From contig JH720314.1 in the NCBI GenBank assembly GCA_000231825.2, positions 124,001 to 188,000 on the forward strand: DNA of 64,000 nucleotides, read 5' to 3'. The notes below the pieces were generated by a model, which saw nothing but the letters and a program-made list of their open reading frames with translations, searched no databases and was not told the origin of the DNA. A program made the position numbers and the translations under genes. The first letter of the stretch is position 1. Each line of letters starts with the position of its first letter. This stretch comes from Tetrahymena elliotti 4EA (lineage: Eukaryota; Ciliophora; Oligohymenophorea; Hymenostomatida; Tetrahymenidae). This document shows, one piece after another, positions 12,530 to 25,997 of this stretch.

Positions 12530-13465
12530 AGCTAAACTAAAACTTTACAAATATACTTTGTTTGTTTTGTATATGTTAATTAAAATCTATCTCTAACAAC
12601 AATCTATATAAATAACAATGATTTCTTAATTTAATTCTTTGTTTTAATAAGAAAAATCTGCAATCTTGTTTGAAATTTCCAATTAATTACTTTCTTTTTA
12701 ATTAGTCTTGTTATTAAATAATAATTAATCAATTTCAGTGAATTAATTTTAAATCTAATATTTATTAATTTATTAAGATTTATCAGCCTATTACTGAAAA
12801 AACAACATGCATATTTATTTATTTTACAATGTTAATCATTCCTTTCTATTTTTTAACGCCTAATTTTTATTATATCGAATTCTATTTGCCTTTAACTCAC
12901 TCTTATTTACTAATTCTTCTCCTTTATTTTTGAGACTAGTTGAATTATTTAAGATAGAAATTATATCGTGCTTGATTTTGAACAATTTATAATTCTGCAA
13001 AGTATATTTTAAAATTAGAATTTCTTAACAAAAAATAAATTTTGGTTAAAAGTATTAAAGATAAAAAATTAATTCATAAAAAATGTAAAAAGAAGAAAAG
13101 ATTTTAGTTAGTAATCAAATATTTTAAATAATAGTTATTAATTAATTTAAAATTTCTCATTTTAGTTTTTGAAATGTTTTCTATTCTATTCCCAAAAGAA
13201 AAAAATATTAAAGTCCAAAATTTTTTAAATAATTTTAATAGATAAAAATATTAATTAAGAAAAAATAAGATTTAAAACACCATTATCTGGTTCGTCTAAA
13301 TAAATTAGAGTATTCAATGATTAAATATAAAAAATTGAATTCATTTACATTTTGAAGGATATTTTATAAAAATTATTAATGAAGATTTAAAAAAAATAAA
13401 AACAAAATGACAGTATTTTAATTATTTCATTTTTATTAAAAATTTATTCAATTAAATTTCTTTAT
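12530..13465. other. AT-rich spacer
   Basis: Between the coiled-coil gene start and the VIT/VWA gene end. No further gene, repeat or RNA seen. If the last small intron of the VIT/VWA gene is not spliced, its frame would run on to a TGA at 13341-13343. Confidence 0.5.
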
Positions 13466-16236
13466 TCAAACCTAATTTTTAAAAAAATATTTTTAAGAAT
13501 AATTTAAAAAAATTAAAAAGAATCTTTACATTCTTTAATTTATAATTTTCAAAAAGTTTTTTAAGCTAGATAGTTGGTTCTTCAATATTATTTTATTTTT
13601 TCAATCTATCAATTTACTTGTAAGCTTTAAGCAAAATATATTAATGCTAGTTTGACTTATTTTGAAAAAACTTTGAGATCCAATAAGCAACTATCATTGT
13701 GATCCAAATACTTTAGTATTACTAAATTGCACTACTTATTGGATTCAGAGTATTTACTTTATCCACTTATAAATTAAGAAGATTTACTAAATCTTCTGTA
13801 TATTACCACAAACCTGATGCTGATTAAAGCATTATTATTTTAGAATATGAATCATTTTTTTTACTCTTTTATTCATTTTGGTTTTCATATTTAAAATTAT
13901 TACTACTATTACTGCTACTAAAAAGGTTGACTTCCCCACAACAACTTGCTGCTTCTTTTCTACGATGAAAATTAGAATTTAATTTAATACTCTTGCTTGC
14001 AAATCCTATGCTTTATTAGTCCATTTCATCAATTTAGATTTCTTATTCTTGTGTGGTTTAGGTACCTACAAAAGCTGTAAATTCACAAAGAATTTAATAT
14101 CTAATTTATTTTAAGCAATATTATAAATTTTCAACAAATAATAATTGAAATATGAATACCTAATTGCTTCATTCTTTAATAGTTCTATCATCTCATTTTA
14201 AGAGTATTTCATAGCAACAGAAATATCGTCCAAAATATTTTCACATTTTCTTGACTGATTAATTATTACTTGTCTTATCAATTAATATAAACCCATCTTG
14301 TGAATATGAGCAAACTCATTTGAAATTTGATTTTTGATATCAACTACATACTCACTTTACAATTTCTAATTTCCGTTATAAGTGGTTGTCAATTTAAATT
14401 TTATTTATTGCACTTCTTCTAATTTTCTATTTAAGAAAATATAAAATCTCAAAGTCTTTGATGTGTCAATATAACAAATTTATTAAGGATGAGGGACAAT
14501 ATAGTTAATACAATCTTCATGGTCTGAAGTTAAACTTATCTAAACACTATCATAATTCTTAAATGAGTCTTTGAGTAGCTGAATTACCTATTTTTATAAA
14601 TTTATTTATCCTTTAAATTTTTCTAAATAAAGTAAATAAATTACTTTAGGAATTATTTATGAGTTGTTACTTACTTACTATATATTACCTCCTGTTTCAC
14701 TTACTAGTTATGTAGCATATTAAAAATCAAAAGATCCAATACATAACGCATTTATGTCACATCTTTCTTTATTTTTTCTTACAATTTCTAAAGCTGAAGT
14801 TAAAAATAAGTTCATTAGAAAATAAAATATTTTGTCTAAATATTTACCTTGTTCCGAATCACCGAATGCCCCATCTGTTATGATAAAGATTTTTTTCCTT
14901 AACCCATATTAGTCTTATAGTTTATCCATTAAATATTTAAGCGCTTATGAAATATTTGTCCCACCCATATTTGCTGAGAATTTTTCTATTTTATCAATAG
15001 AATCCTACAAGTTTTAATCGTTAAATTACACAGATTAAGGGTACATTGGTAAAAAACCAGATCCAAATGAAATGATGTTATATATAGATCCTTCAGGTAT
15101 AGATTTTAAAAAGAAAATTAAAGACTACTTAGCAGTTTCGATGCTTGTACCATTCATTGATCCACTTCTGTCAATAATAAGTAAAAATTCTGCCTTGATT
15201 AGTTCTTTTTAAATAAATTAAAATAATCTATAATGATGAAATTTAAAATGATAATATAATAAGTTACCTTCTTTAGCAAGTGATTTTTTGACTTGAGCTA
15301 CATGTGGTACGTAATTGAGTAAAACACAATAAGGAGATATTTCTGAGTCATTTTAATAGCTTGAAAGCAAGGTTAGATTATTTTGATCATACTGGATTCT
15401 AAGATAATCTAGATTAAATTTATTTTAGAAAACTGACCTCAAAATTTCATTAGAAAATTCAGCTGTAATTTTTGTATGATAATCTGATATTTGCTAATAT
15501 TTAATCAATTAATTAAACTGAGAATGATCAAACTCAGTCGAAACAATACATTAATTTTCAGTTTATGCATAGACATCTCCATTTATTTTGAGATCATTGA
15601 GTACTATTCTAATTTGATAATATTTAATTAATTTTGAAATCCATAATTAAAAATTTACGCATTAAAATTCTATATAAATGGTAGCGTCATTTAAAAAAGA
15701 TCTCCTTATAGAGTTAGTTGCTCAATATACTTAAAGCTAACAAAAAACTCTTCATCTTTCTAAACATTTCCAACTTAAATTTAGAACTTTCCTCTCTTTT
15801 CTTCAAAAGACCCTAGAGCAGCAGCTTTACCTTCAAGAATAAAAGAAAATAAAAAACATTATTTAAATAATATTGATACTTTTAAAATTGAACTTTTTCA
15901 TAATTAATGGTATAAAAAATTGAATTGATTTTAATTACCTTATCTAACAGCGTTTTGATATTCTTCCTTAGCCTCTTCTTTTTCTTTTACTAAGCAATTA
16001 ATTACTTGTTCACCAATTTTAATTTACAGATAATCAAAGCATGAATCTTCTGATAAGTCAAAACAGAAAGAAAAATTTTGTTTATTTTATGTTTTATTTT
16101 TATAACGAATCTAAAGCTAATGATATGAAATAGATCCTTTAATTTAGAAATCATATTCAATTTAGTCCTCATAAATCCTTTGTTGCTGACCATAGAAGCA
16201 ATAAAAAGAAACCTTTTGATTTTTACGGTGATACAT
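13466..16236 (-). CDS. VIT and von Willebrand factor A domain protein
   Basis: Eight exons (16236-15939, 15830-15659, 15608-15268, 15204-14848, 14793-14675, 14587-14160, 14100-13530, 13471-13466), 763 aa, phases consistent. Residues 1-155 are a VIT domain: VKEKEEAKEEYQNAV, GKAAALGSFEEKRG, VGNVQKDEEFFVSFKYIEQL and a LPF end. Residues about 275-440 are a VWA domain with an intact metal site: DRSGSM at 282-287, MGGTNISQAL, IITDGAFGD. The C-terminal region has YQILCEFTAF and SASGLWQYTEDLVNLL, typical of the C-terminus of these proteins. The family (inter-alpha-trypsin inhibitor heavy chain, VWA5A/LOH11CR2A, PARP4) mediates protein binding; ciliates carry many copies of unknown role. There is no signal peptide, so it is probably cytosolic. 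The two-codon last exon is my inference; otherwise it stops at 13341. Confidence 0.85.
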
Positions 16237-17029
16237 TTTCTTTAATTTTAATATTATTCTTTATATTTTTAAAATTTTAGATTAAATAAATTATAAATAT
16301 ATTAATTGATGATAAATATTTAATAAACAACTTCTGAAAGCAATCTACATTAATATTAGATTTGATTAGTTTCTGCCTTATGTTAATTCTGATAAATTCA
16401 ATTTTATAATTTTTTAATTATGTGATGGTAAAGATGATAAAATCTGAAAATCTTATTTTTGTTTTGACTCTAATAAAATTGGAATGACAAATAAATATTT
16501 TGAATTTAGATATCTCAGAAAAAAGACATTGATTTAATAGTATTAATAATTCTGGTACTTTTTGTAAAATACTTATTTGAATAAAAAAACTAAGTGACTG
16601 ACTAATTTTAAATATTTTCTTTTACTTTTAAAAAATTTTATAAATATTAAGCAAACTTCTAAATTCAAAGTGTGTCTTCATAAAAATTAATACCCTGCTT
16701 ATTTGTATATGTTCATCTTTTTTAATGTGCAAATTTTCATAAAGTTTATCAAAATTAATTTTTAAACTCTTAACAATAAAAAATACTCCTAGATTAATAA
16801 TAAATATGCTGCAAAATAGATGCTACCTAAGTAAATTTTATTTATTTGCTGAAGAAAGAATGGTTAAATGAAATTGTGAATTCATTTTATGAATAAATAT
16901 CACCATTATCTTCATGCTTCCAAATATTTTTCTATTTAAAAAATTTATATTTTGGAAGTTACAATTTCAAATAAATTTTACATGTCAAAACAATTGTCAA
17001 ATGGTAAGCTCATGTTGTAAAATATACCA
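16237..17029. other. AT-rich spacer
   Basis: Upstream flank of the VIT/VWA gene. I see no ORF or RNA gene in it. Confidence 0.5.
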
Positions 17030-17380
17030 TGTAATCTAAGTTGTCCAATATATTTGAATCAAATCAATATTAATCATTCTGCTTACTTCCTGCTTAACTA
17101 AGAATTTTCCTCTCTGTTCTTCAAAAGAGTTAAAGATAGCAGTTTAAACTTTAAAGTAAAAATAAAGAAATAAAATAAAAAATATTCCAACAGCAACTAA
17201 AGTATAAAAAATCTAATAAAAGGCCAATTTTAATAATTTAATTTATTTTCAATGGAATCTTGATATTCTTATTTGGCTTTGTTTTTCTTTTACTTAGTTT
17301 TTAATAATTTTTTCATAAGTAAATGGTTCAAACATGAATCCTTGGATCCTTAAAGAGTAAAACTTGATGTTTTGATTCCT
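17030..17380 (-). pseudogene. Decayed copy of a VIT-domain exon pair
   Basis: This stretch matches about 15715-16070 of the adjacent VIT/VWA gene on the same strand. The blocks around TTTCCTCTCT/TTCTTCAAAAGA (17106-17130 against 15789-15810) and TTGATATTCTTA near 17265 (against 15955-15970) align well. The intron between the two exons is still recognisable by position. Frameshifts and substitutions destroy the reading frame, and no VWA domain follows. It is a remnant of a tandem duplicate of the VIT domain, or of an internal deletion of a whole paralogue. Confidence 0.65.
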
Positions 17381-18190
17381 CCTCTAAAAAATGATGAAAA
17401 TAATAATAAAATTATTTAAAAGAATTCTAGATTTATTTAAAATTTAGTTTAATTATCTGTTTATTTTTCTTTTAATAAATTTCTAATATAAATTTGTTTT
17501 AAAAATAATTTTCAATCAATTTAAAAATACTCTAAATATCCTTCTTGTTTTCAAATCAATTTATGTTTTTTTGAAAAGATTTTAGATCACTCACAAAAAA
17601 ATTAAAATATTCTAGGTTAATTTACTGGAGATTAGAATATTTATTTAGTACCAATTAATATAATGTTTGCATCTAAATCTTCAAGGAAAGATTAAATAAA
17701 ATTAAAAAAAAATTAAAAATATTTTGGTAATGTATTTCAAAATTTAACAAGTTAAAATTATTTATTTTTTATTAGCTTTTTATTAAATTTGAAAGTAGAG
17801 TATTTAATTTAAATAAAATTAAAAAGAAATTTATGTTAAAATAATAATTATTTTTATAGTTTATCCAGTAGTATTTGAAAATATTAAATTTAGTTACTAA
17901 GAAAGTTGGAATTTAAATGATGTGTCGTTCACATATTTTTTGAATCCTTTGAAATTTTGAAAATTATTCAATATTTTGATTATCAAAACAAAAATAAGTA
18001 AAGTAGGTATCATTGCTCAATAATATTTTTGGTAGTACAAATAAGAGTTTGTGGTATTTTCTTTGTAATTAGGTTTGATATAAAGTATAGTATATTAATT
18101 CAAAGTCTATTGATAATTACTGTTAAACTCCTTGGCTCTCTATTAAAACTTTTTTTTAAAGACTTATCTTAATTTTATTTGATAAACATT
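17381..18190. other. AT-rich spacer and 5' region of the cNMP-binding gene
   Basis: No gene or repeat recognised. The stretch just before the ATG at 18191 probably holds the promoter, but no element can be named. Confidence 0.5.
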
Positions 18191-21100
18191 ATGGCTGAAA
18201 AAATTTCTAACTTTTTTAACAGTAAAAATACAGATGAAGAGGAGGACGATGAACTGAAATTAAATCAAGGATATCATGTTGATGACATGTTGGGTTACCC
18301 AAGCTTAATTGATAAAATTCGTTAAAGAATTGAGGAGGATGATTAAATTACAAGACCTCGTAGATAAACAAATTAAGAAACCTTTCAAAGTATTAGACAT
18401 AGCACATTAAATAGATAAGAATAGGGATATGAATAGTATAATACGAGAAATTAACAATCCTTTATGAGTAGAAAAAAAGTAAACTCTCATGATTAGAAAG
18501 CAGAAAAAAAGGGAGGAGTTATATCTAAATATAAGCATTTAGAAACAAAATTCTTGTTAGATTTTATGATTAAAGATGATTTACATGATTTATATTAAGC
18601 AGTAAATTTGCAAAAAAAAACAGAAATGCTTATGATATTGCTTAAAAGGTCTCTAGGTCAACTAGAAATATTCAGAACGGTTGAGTAGAATTTAAACTCA
18701 GATCTTTATGGTAGTCTAATACGCTCATTAAAAACACTTATTGTTAAGTAAGGAAGCACTATATTTTCTTTTGGATCAGTTGGAAAGTAGTATTATTTTT
18801 TAATTAAAGGCTCTGTATATATTCTCCTTAGAACAGGATTGGGTTCTAAAATAAATAGCTTGGAGTAGGTTAACAATAATAAGATATAACATAATGAAAA
18901 AGAACATTTAAGCTCAGAAAAAAAGAGATAGATAAGAATTTTAAGGAAAAGAGATTCTTTTGAGGGTGGTGGATAATCTTAGCAATCAGTTATTACTACT
19001 ACTTAAAAGAAAACTAAATTTCTTACATATGCAAGCAAACTTTAAAGCTCTGATTCTAAGGTTTTATAAGACAACTTAGATAATATTTCAGAAAAAGACT
19101 CTCCATCAAATAAATAACTTAAGTTTTCTTGGGATTAGCCTGTGTAAAAGTAGCAATCTCAATTTTAAAATAATCCTACGAGCTCTACTAATATAGCTGA
19201 CTAATAATAAGACTTAAAATATCTTCTTTAGTTATAAGCAAATGATAAATTAAATGATGATAGTCGCTCTTAAAAGTCTATTGAAGACAAATTAAGCATA
19301 GCATGGTCACAAGATTCTTAAAGAAATAAGTAAATTTTTTTGATATTTTTTATTGGACTAAAAAATAATTTAATAAAGAGAAGAAATCAAAAAAAAGTTT
19401 CCACATTTTCAGATTGTTGGTACTCATCAGTAAGGTGATGGTTTTGGGGAACTTTCTTTATTAAAAGGTATCTAAATTTTGAGAAAAACAATTCATTTAA
19501 TCCCTTTCTTAATATTTAAATTAAGGAATTAAAAGAACAGCTACTATTGTTGCTAAGGAAGACTGCTTCTTTCTTACTTTAGATAAGGATAACTACCTGA
19601 AATTCTTGTCAGAATACCATGAAAAAATATATTAAGAAAAAATAAATTTTGTTAAACAATTTTTCATTTTTGAATAACTGGATAAGAGATTACCAAGCTT
19701 AATTATTTTATTTGAGCCTAAATCTTACATAAGTGGACAGTGCATATATGAACCTGGTGATGAAGTGAGTTACTTATATTTGATAAAAAAAGGAACAGTA
19801 GCAATTAGTAGAAAGATAGTTTAAAAATCAGAAAAATAGTTACTAAAATAGGTAGAGTATGAAAATAGCATCTCGAGCAAATATGAAAGAGAAATACAAT
19901 AAGAAAAATCATTTATGCAGCAACAGTAGAAATAATAAAAATAATAAGGCAACAGGAATTCTTAATCGTTAAAGGATAGTGAATCTGAAATTACTAGCAA
20001 ATAAGAATACATTTATGAAAATAGAAAAGTTGAAAATGCTGTTGATAAAGAATGGGATAGGTAGCAAGAAAGTGAGTAGTCTTAAGGAGAAGAAGAGAAT
20101 ATTTAAGACTTAATATATTCTGAAGAAAAAGGAACCTTTGTGGGCAAAAATAATAAAATATTCTCCATGATGAGAAACTCACCTGTAAAAAATCGTTAAA
20201 GTAAGTTAAATAGTAAGTCTGTTTCTCCAAAAAAGAATACAACTTTAACTGTGGCTGGTGAATTATGCTTTTTTGGAGAAGAAGAAATAGTAAATGGAGA
20301 GAAGTTTAGATAATATGAAGCAAGGGTTACTTCTAGTAAAGTAGATATTCTAAGAATATCTATTAAAAATTTAAAAATTATTACAAAGTATAATGATGTC
20401 ATGCAAAGAATAAGAGCATACCATTAATTAAAAAATGAATGGAGACATGCATATGTTGAAAGAAGCTAAAATGCTTTGTTAATTTAAGAATATTTAGCTA
20501 AGAATTTTAAAGAGCAGTACACATAAAACATTCTTAATAAAGATATATAATAAAAAGCAGCAATATAACTTACAGCTAAAACCATTCCTCATAGCATGAA
20601 TCCTCAAAAAATAAACTAAAGTGTGATTACTAGAAAATTATATATAAAATCTAATGCTAAGTAGTTTAAACACAAACGAAGTATGAACTCAGAAGTAGAT
20701 GATTAAGAATCCTAAAAATTATTATAAAAATAAAGCTCGAATGATTTAAATAATGCAAGTTCTAGAAAAATTCACTTCAAAAACTCAGATACTATTTCTG
20801 ATGAGGAAGATAGCAAAATAAGAAATAGGAATTTCTCATCACCAAAAAAAGTTTTAGTCTCAAATGCAACTCTTGATATATCATCAAGAGACTTTGAGTA
20901 GAAGGTTTCTTTCTCATTTTAAAATAATAAAGATGAAATTGAAAATGTATAAAAACAAAAAGTAGAAAATGCTTAAAAACAAAAAGCATAAATTGAACAT
21001 CAAAAGAGTTTAGAATAAAATTATTAAAAATAAAACAGTATGTTAAATTCTATAAAAAAATCCTAATTTAGCTCACCTCAGTAAGTAAATAGGAAAGATA

Positions 21101-22935
21101 GCTTGATGGAAAGTAATAAGAAAGTCTTGTCAAGCCAAAAGGAAAACTTAAATGATTCTCATAAATTTATAAAAATTTAAAAAGCTGACAGTATAGTAGA
21201 GACATTAAATACAAATAATAATGAATAGTCAGTAGAAGATTTGTTAACTTTTTAGACTCAATAAAAGCAGTTAAAGCGAAAGTAAACATCTAAAATATAA
21301 TCTGATGAAATTCAAATTCATGAATTTTTAGATTATGTATAAAGTGACGATAATGAAAGTAAAAAAACGGAGGAATAAAATATAAATAGTTTCAAGAAAT
21401 AATAATTTAGGCAATCGTCATAAGATTTTAAGTTTTATTAATCAACTGAAAAAATGCAAAGATAACCATCCAAGCCTAATGCTGAAACTAGATAGATAGA
21501 TGAGTAAAAGGTTTAATAAGAAATTGAATAATTTTAGAAATAATAAGAGAATGAAATGGAAAAGCTTAGAGGTATTTTGATGAAAGAAAGAAAAAAATCT
21601 ACTGAAAAAAAAACTAATTAAATAGAGAAGAAGTTGAATAACAGTTAAGAATCGGATTTTAGAGAGATCCATAATATATTTATAAGTATAGAAGGAATAA
21701 AAAGTAAAAAGTTAAATAAATATACTAAACAATATAAAGAAGTTAAAGAAAAGTTTAGCAAAGAGCCAAAAAAGAAAATTCAATACCTTCCTTAATATGG
21801 TTCTGAAAAAGCTAAAGAAATTGTGAGCTAAAGTAAAGAAAAGAAGAACACTTCTGCTTTTATTAGCGAAAAAAAGGCTATAATAAATGACACTTCTATT
21901 ATTTCTAGACAAAGGTCAAATTCTATTTCGGTAGGTCCATCTTAATAAAATAGAAAATTTAGTTTTCGTTAATATTTAGAAAATTAAAAAACTGTTTCAG
22001 TAGTACAATCCATTTCTAATAATTAAATGAAAACTGCAATGACACCAGATTATGTTAAGACAAATCAAAGTGTGGTAGAAATAAATTAATCATAACATCT
22101 TAGAAAGCATTCTTATGCACTTTATGATGATAATAAATTAGAAAATAAACAGATAGTAGTTTAGCTTTCTGACAAATCTCACTTGAGGAACTAAATAGGG
22201 TATTAAAATAGCTAGAATTATTAGAATGATGATATTAATGTAGAAATATTAGATAAAACATAAAATTATTATTTTTAAAAGACACCTAATCGTCCTTAAT
22301 CACATAAATAAGCTAAGGAGCTTGATAGAATTATTGAAAAGGATAATTCTATGATTCTTTATTAAGATTAGTAAGATCATCGTTCTGAAAATATGATTGA
22401 AGAATCCAAAAAAATTGAAGAATCAGATATTGATCAAGTCAGAAATATGTTACTGCTTGTTAAAAAGCTTAAAATTGACCATTTAATGGAAAATAAATAC
22501 ACTGATTAGAACTTTTCATCTGGGGTTATGAGTAAATCAATTAACATCGTTTCATTACCTACAACTGCTCGTTCTGCATCTCAAAAGTAGAGAAGAAAAA
22601 TAAGTGTTACTTCAGATAAAAAAGATTACAATTAAAATTATGATACCGGTGGCTCATATGGAAAAGCAGCTGTATAAGAAGTGAGTCAATTTAACAGCAC
22701 ATGCATCAACTTCAAAGATGAATCAATTAATTAAAATAATTCTTTTTCAAAAAAAATTTACAACTTAACTGAACGTGAATAGCAAAAAAGAAAATAAAGT
22801 AGTGGAGCTATTTTTAGACCTACAGTTCCCTTACAATAATTCCCACTTAAATCTGTAAAGCCTTCTGAAAAGTAAAGTTTTTCAATTCATAGTAGATATC
22901 AAAGTTTCCATCATGTTAGAAATACTAATTTGTGA
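18191..22935 (+). CDS. Protein with two interrupted cyclic-nucleotide-binding domains
   Basis: Three exons (18191-19329, 19379-19467, 19526-22935), 1545 aa. Domain 1: first half at residues 155-215 (TIFSFGSVGKQYYFLIKGSV), then about 175 polar residues, then the second half at 391-440 with a good phosphate-binding cassette, GDGFGELSLL then RTATIVA (Arg413). Domain 2: first half at about 453-508 (YEPGDEVSYLYLIKKGTVAI), then about 140 Gln/Ser/Glu-rich residues, then GELCFFGEEE and QYEARVTSSKVDIL; here the cassette Arg is not evident. Residues 730-1545 are Lys/Ser/Gln-rich, disordered, with no membrane spans or kinase domain. So it is not a channel or a PKG. Domain 1 may bind cAMP or cGMP; domain 2 may be structural. 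Such architecture is known in ciliate cNMP proteins of unknown role. Confidence 0.85.
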
Positions 22936-23791
22936 GAGATCAATTTTATTTTTCCAATTTATCAATTATAATTATTATCAACCAAAAAATGATTTTATAC
23001 AAAAAAGTACTTAAATTGACTGAAAAAAATTATGTTCAACAAATTTTCTAATTTTTTTTTGACTTATATTAACTTCTAAAGTAGAGGTAAATTTAAACTA
23101 TGATTTTATAAAATGTAAATATATATAAATTTAAATTTGACTGTAAAATATAATAAAGCACTTTATAATTATTGAATTTATACAGTTTTATTCATAAAAA
23201 AATAGATTTTATTTTAAATTAATTCAGTAAATTATTATGATTAAATTAATTAATAGAAAATCAAAATTAAATTTTATTTTCTTATTTTAAATATATTTCT
23301 CTAAAAAAAAACATTCTTATCCAAAAGTATATTAAAAATATCTTTATATTACTTTGACAACATATAAGATATCCTTAATTAAATCAAATTTAATAAGCAA
23401 TCATATTATTACTTAGCCTATTTTTTATAAATAATTTTTAATTTGAAAAAAAGAAAAGGAATTTAATTTATGTAATTTTTAATTTTCTTTTAATAAATAA
23501 AATTCAATAGTGATCAATTGTTGATGATCCTCTATTTTTTGAATAATATTTGTTAGATTTATGAAATAAAAACAAAATATTGAGATATTATTTCATAAAA
23601 TTTTTTCTTTTATTCAAATTCCAAAAAAAAATGAATAAATATTTTTTTAAAATAGGAAAAAATCTAGATACTTAAAATTTTCTACGAATACACATATCTG
23701 ATAAATTAAGGTAATTTTTAATTTAGGGATCTCTTTTGTCTAAATAGAAATGGCTCAACTGGTTTTTATTATTTTTTCTAAAAATATCTTT
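22936..23791. other. Convergent AT-rich spacer
   Basis: Shared 3' flank of the cNMP-binding and RING genes. No gene, RNA or repeat seen. Confidence 0.6.
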
Positions 23792-25465
23792 TCATTCTTT
23801 TAATTCACTAAAGCCTTCAATTTTGCAAATATTTCTGAATTCCCTACAAGCCAAGCACATGTATTTAGCATGATTAACATATGGATCTCTTTCTTCTGTG
23901 AGGTAATCTATCCAACAATTCTCACAATATATTAAATGTCCACAAGGACGGAAAATAATTTAAGCAGGTCTTTCTTAACAAAGTTTGCAATTCAATATAT
24001 CATTTTGCTAATCACTCTAAGAGCACAAAAGCTGGTATTACTAATCTAAGTCATTGATTATCTTTTTAACCTCTTAAGTTTCTGTTAATTTATCTCTTTA
24101 TTTAACTAGAATATCATTAATTATCTTTTTTGAGCTTTCTAATGACTGTTTCATACTTTAGTTTTCATTTTTTAATTCGGATAGATCTTATGTTATCTTT
24201 TTTCTTTTTGCCAAGTCAAAATTGTAGGTTTATTCGAGTTTTAAAATTTCTTCTTTATGCTAAAAATTAAAAATTAATTTTTCTAAAATGTATTAATTGT
24301 AATTTACCTTTGCCCTTAACATATCTTAATAATCCTTGAGCTTTTTTTAAACTTCTTTTTACAATTCTTCACTGAAATTTTTAAGTAGGTTCTGTTTCTA
24401 CTATTCAAGGATCCTTTTTTGAGCAGATAATCTATAAATTAAATTGTGATAAGGATCCATTCAAATAATTAATATATTTACTCATGAATCATTCTAATAA
24501 GCTTTTTATTTAATTCATCTTCTTGCTTGAGCTAACCTTTTAATCTTTTTTTTCTTTGCTTATACTATTAGGATTCTTGTTTTCTTTGCTATAAATCACT
24601 TTACATTCTCATATTCATTATATTTATTTTATCACAAATAATTGAAAGCTCTTCTCTAATTGAATCACATTTCTCTTTTACTTTATTATATGAAAAATTA
24701 AAATTCTAAATAATTTTATAAGGAGTATTTCAACTTACTATTCTTGTTTAATTAATTTGGGTAAGAATTAGTTTATGGCTATGTGGTTCCTTTCAACTTT
24801 TTATCATATGCTGATTTTTGTTGGATATAATTATATTCAATCATTGCACAGTTTATAGTAAATCCATTTAATTCCTCTTTATTAGCTTCATTGTAGATTT
24901 AAAAGAACTCAGTAAATTAGCGATTTTCAGAGCAAATAAGAAATTTGTTCAAAATATTATTTGAAAAAGCTGTATTTTAGAAATATTATAAATCATTTTT
25001 AAGATATCCTACTGATACTATAGAATTTAGAAAGTTGACATAATCATTATCCATGAAATTTAGTATATTATCTAGAACTCTATCGCTTGCGAACTAATCA
25101 TAAAAATATGGTAAAGGAGCTTTGAGATTTTTTTTCTCATGATAAAACCTATCATAGTTGTAAAGAATATGATCAATTGTTTAGGTTTTTCCTTTAATCT
25201 TAATTTCAATAAATTCCTTTTTCATTTTATTAAGGTTTTTTTTTAGTTTCAAAAAATATCTTCTACTTAAGTTTTAATTAATCTTGAATCTAGATTTTTT
25301 ATCAGGAATTTTTGCTACAAATTAATAATTTAAAAAAGACTAAATTTCACTAAAAACTTTTTTAATCAATAGATTTCTGAGAAGGCCTCTCTAATTTTAA
25401 GCTAAATCGAATTTAAATAGCAAAATTAATACTTTTTAAAATAAAAATCTTTCCTGTTCAAACAT
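23792..25465 (-). CDS. Coiled-coil RING-finger protein, probable E3 ubiquitin ligase
   Basis: Four exons (25465-24739, 24680-24482, 24431-24308, 24259-23792), 505 aa, phases consistent. Residues 1-240 are a mostly helical region of unknown fold (KIKGKTQTIDHILYNYDRFY; FASDRVLDNILNFMDNDYV), rich in aromatic and charged residues. Residues 245-420 are coiled coil. A C-terminal RING of about 60 residues follows: CKLC, then RPCGHLIYCENC, then CLAC, that is Cys-x2-Cys...Cys-Gly-His...Cys-x2-Cys...Cys-x2-Cys, close to the C3HC4 form. The spacing between the third and fourth pairs is rather long, about 22 residues. It would act with an E2 on an unknown substrate. The first ATG of the open frame was taken. 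It is divergent from NAF1, 532 bp away. Confidence 0.82.
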
Positions 25466-25997
25466 AATTTGTAATTATGAAATGATAAAATACTTTAACA
25501 ATATTTAAAAAATTTAAATACAAAAGTGGTAAATTTTTTTTGCAGAATTAAAATATTTATTTGTGATATTAATTAATTATTCTATTATTTCTTTTTATTT
25601 ATTATTAAAGATATTACAAATTTTTCTTATTTTAGGTTACTTCTTGATTGCTTTAATAACTTTTTTATTAAGTAAATTATATGGTAATATTATTGAAAAT
25701 ATCTGTATAAGAAGATGAAGAAGATAATTCTTTAAATTTTTTTTAAACAAATATTTTATCAAATTCAATTTATAATTTTAAAGAAAATTTATTTGTAATA
25801 TTTTGAGTTTATTTCTAAATTATTGATTGGCTCTAATTTTATATATGATATTGTTAGTAGAATTAAAAAATCTTAAAATAAAGGTTAAAAATAAATATTG
25901 CTTCATATTCACTATTCTTTAAATAAACAAATCTTGATTAAAAATTTATAATTGTTAAAATTAAAAATAACTTATAAAAATAATAAAGTAGTTAAGA
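25466..25997. other. Divergent promoter region of RING and NAF1 genes
   Basis: AT-rich spacer between two divergent starts. It must hold both promoters; no motif recognised. Confidence 0.5.
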
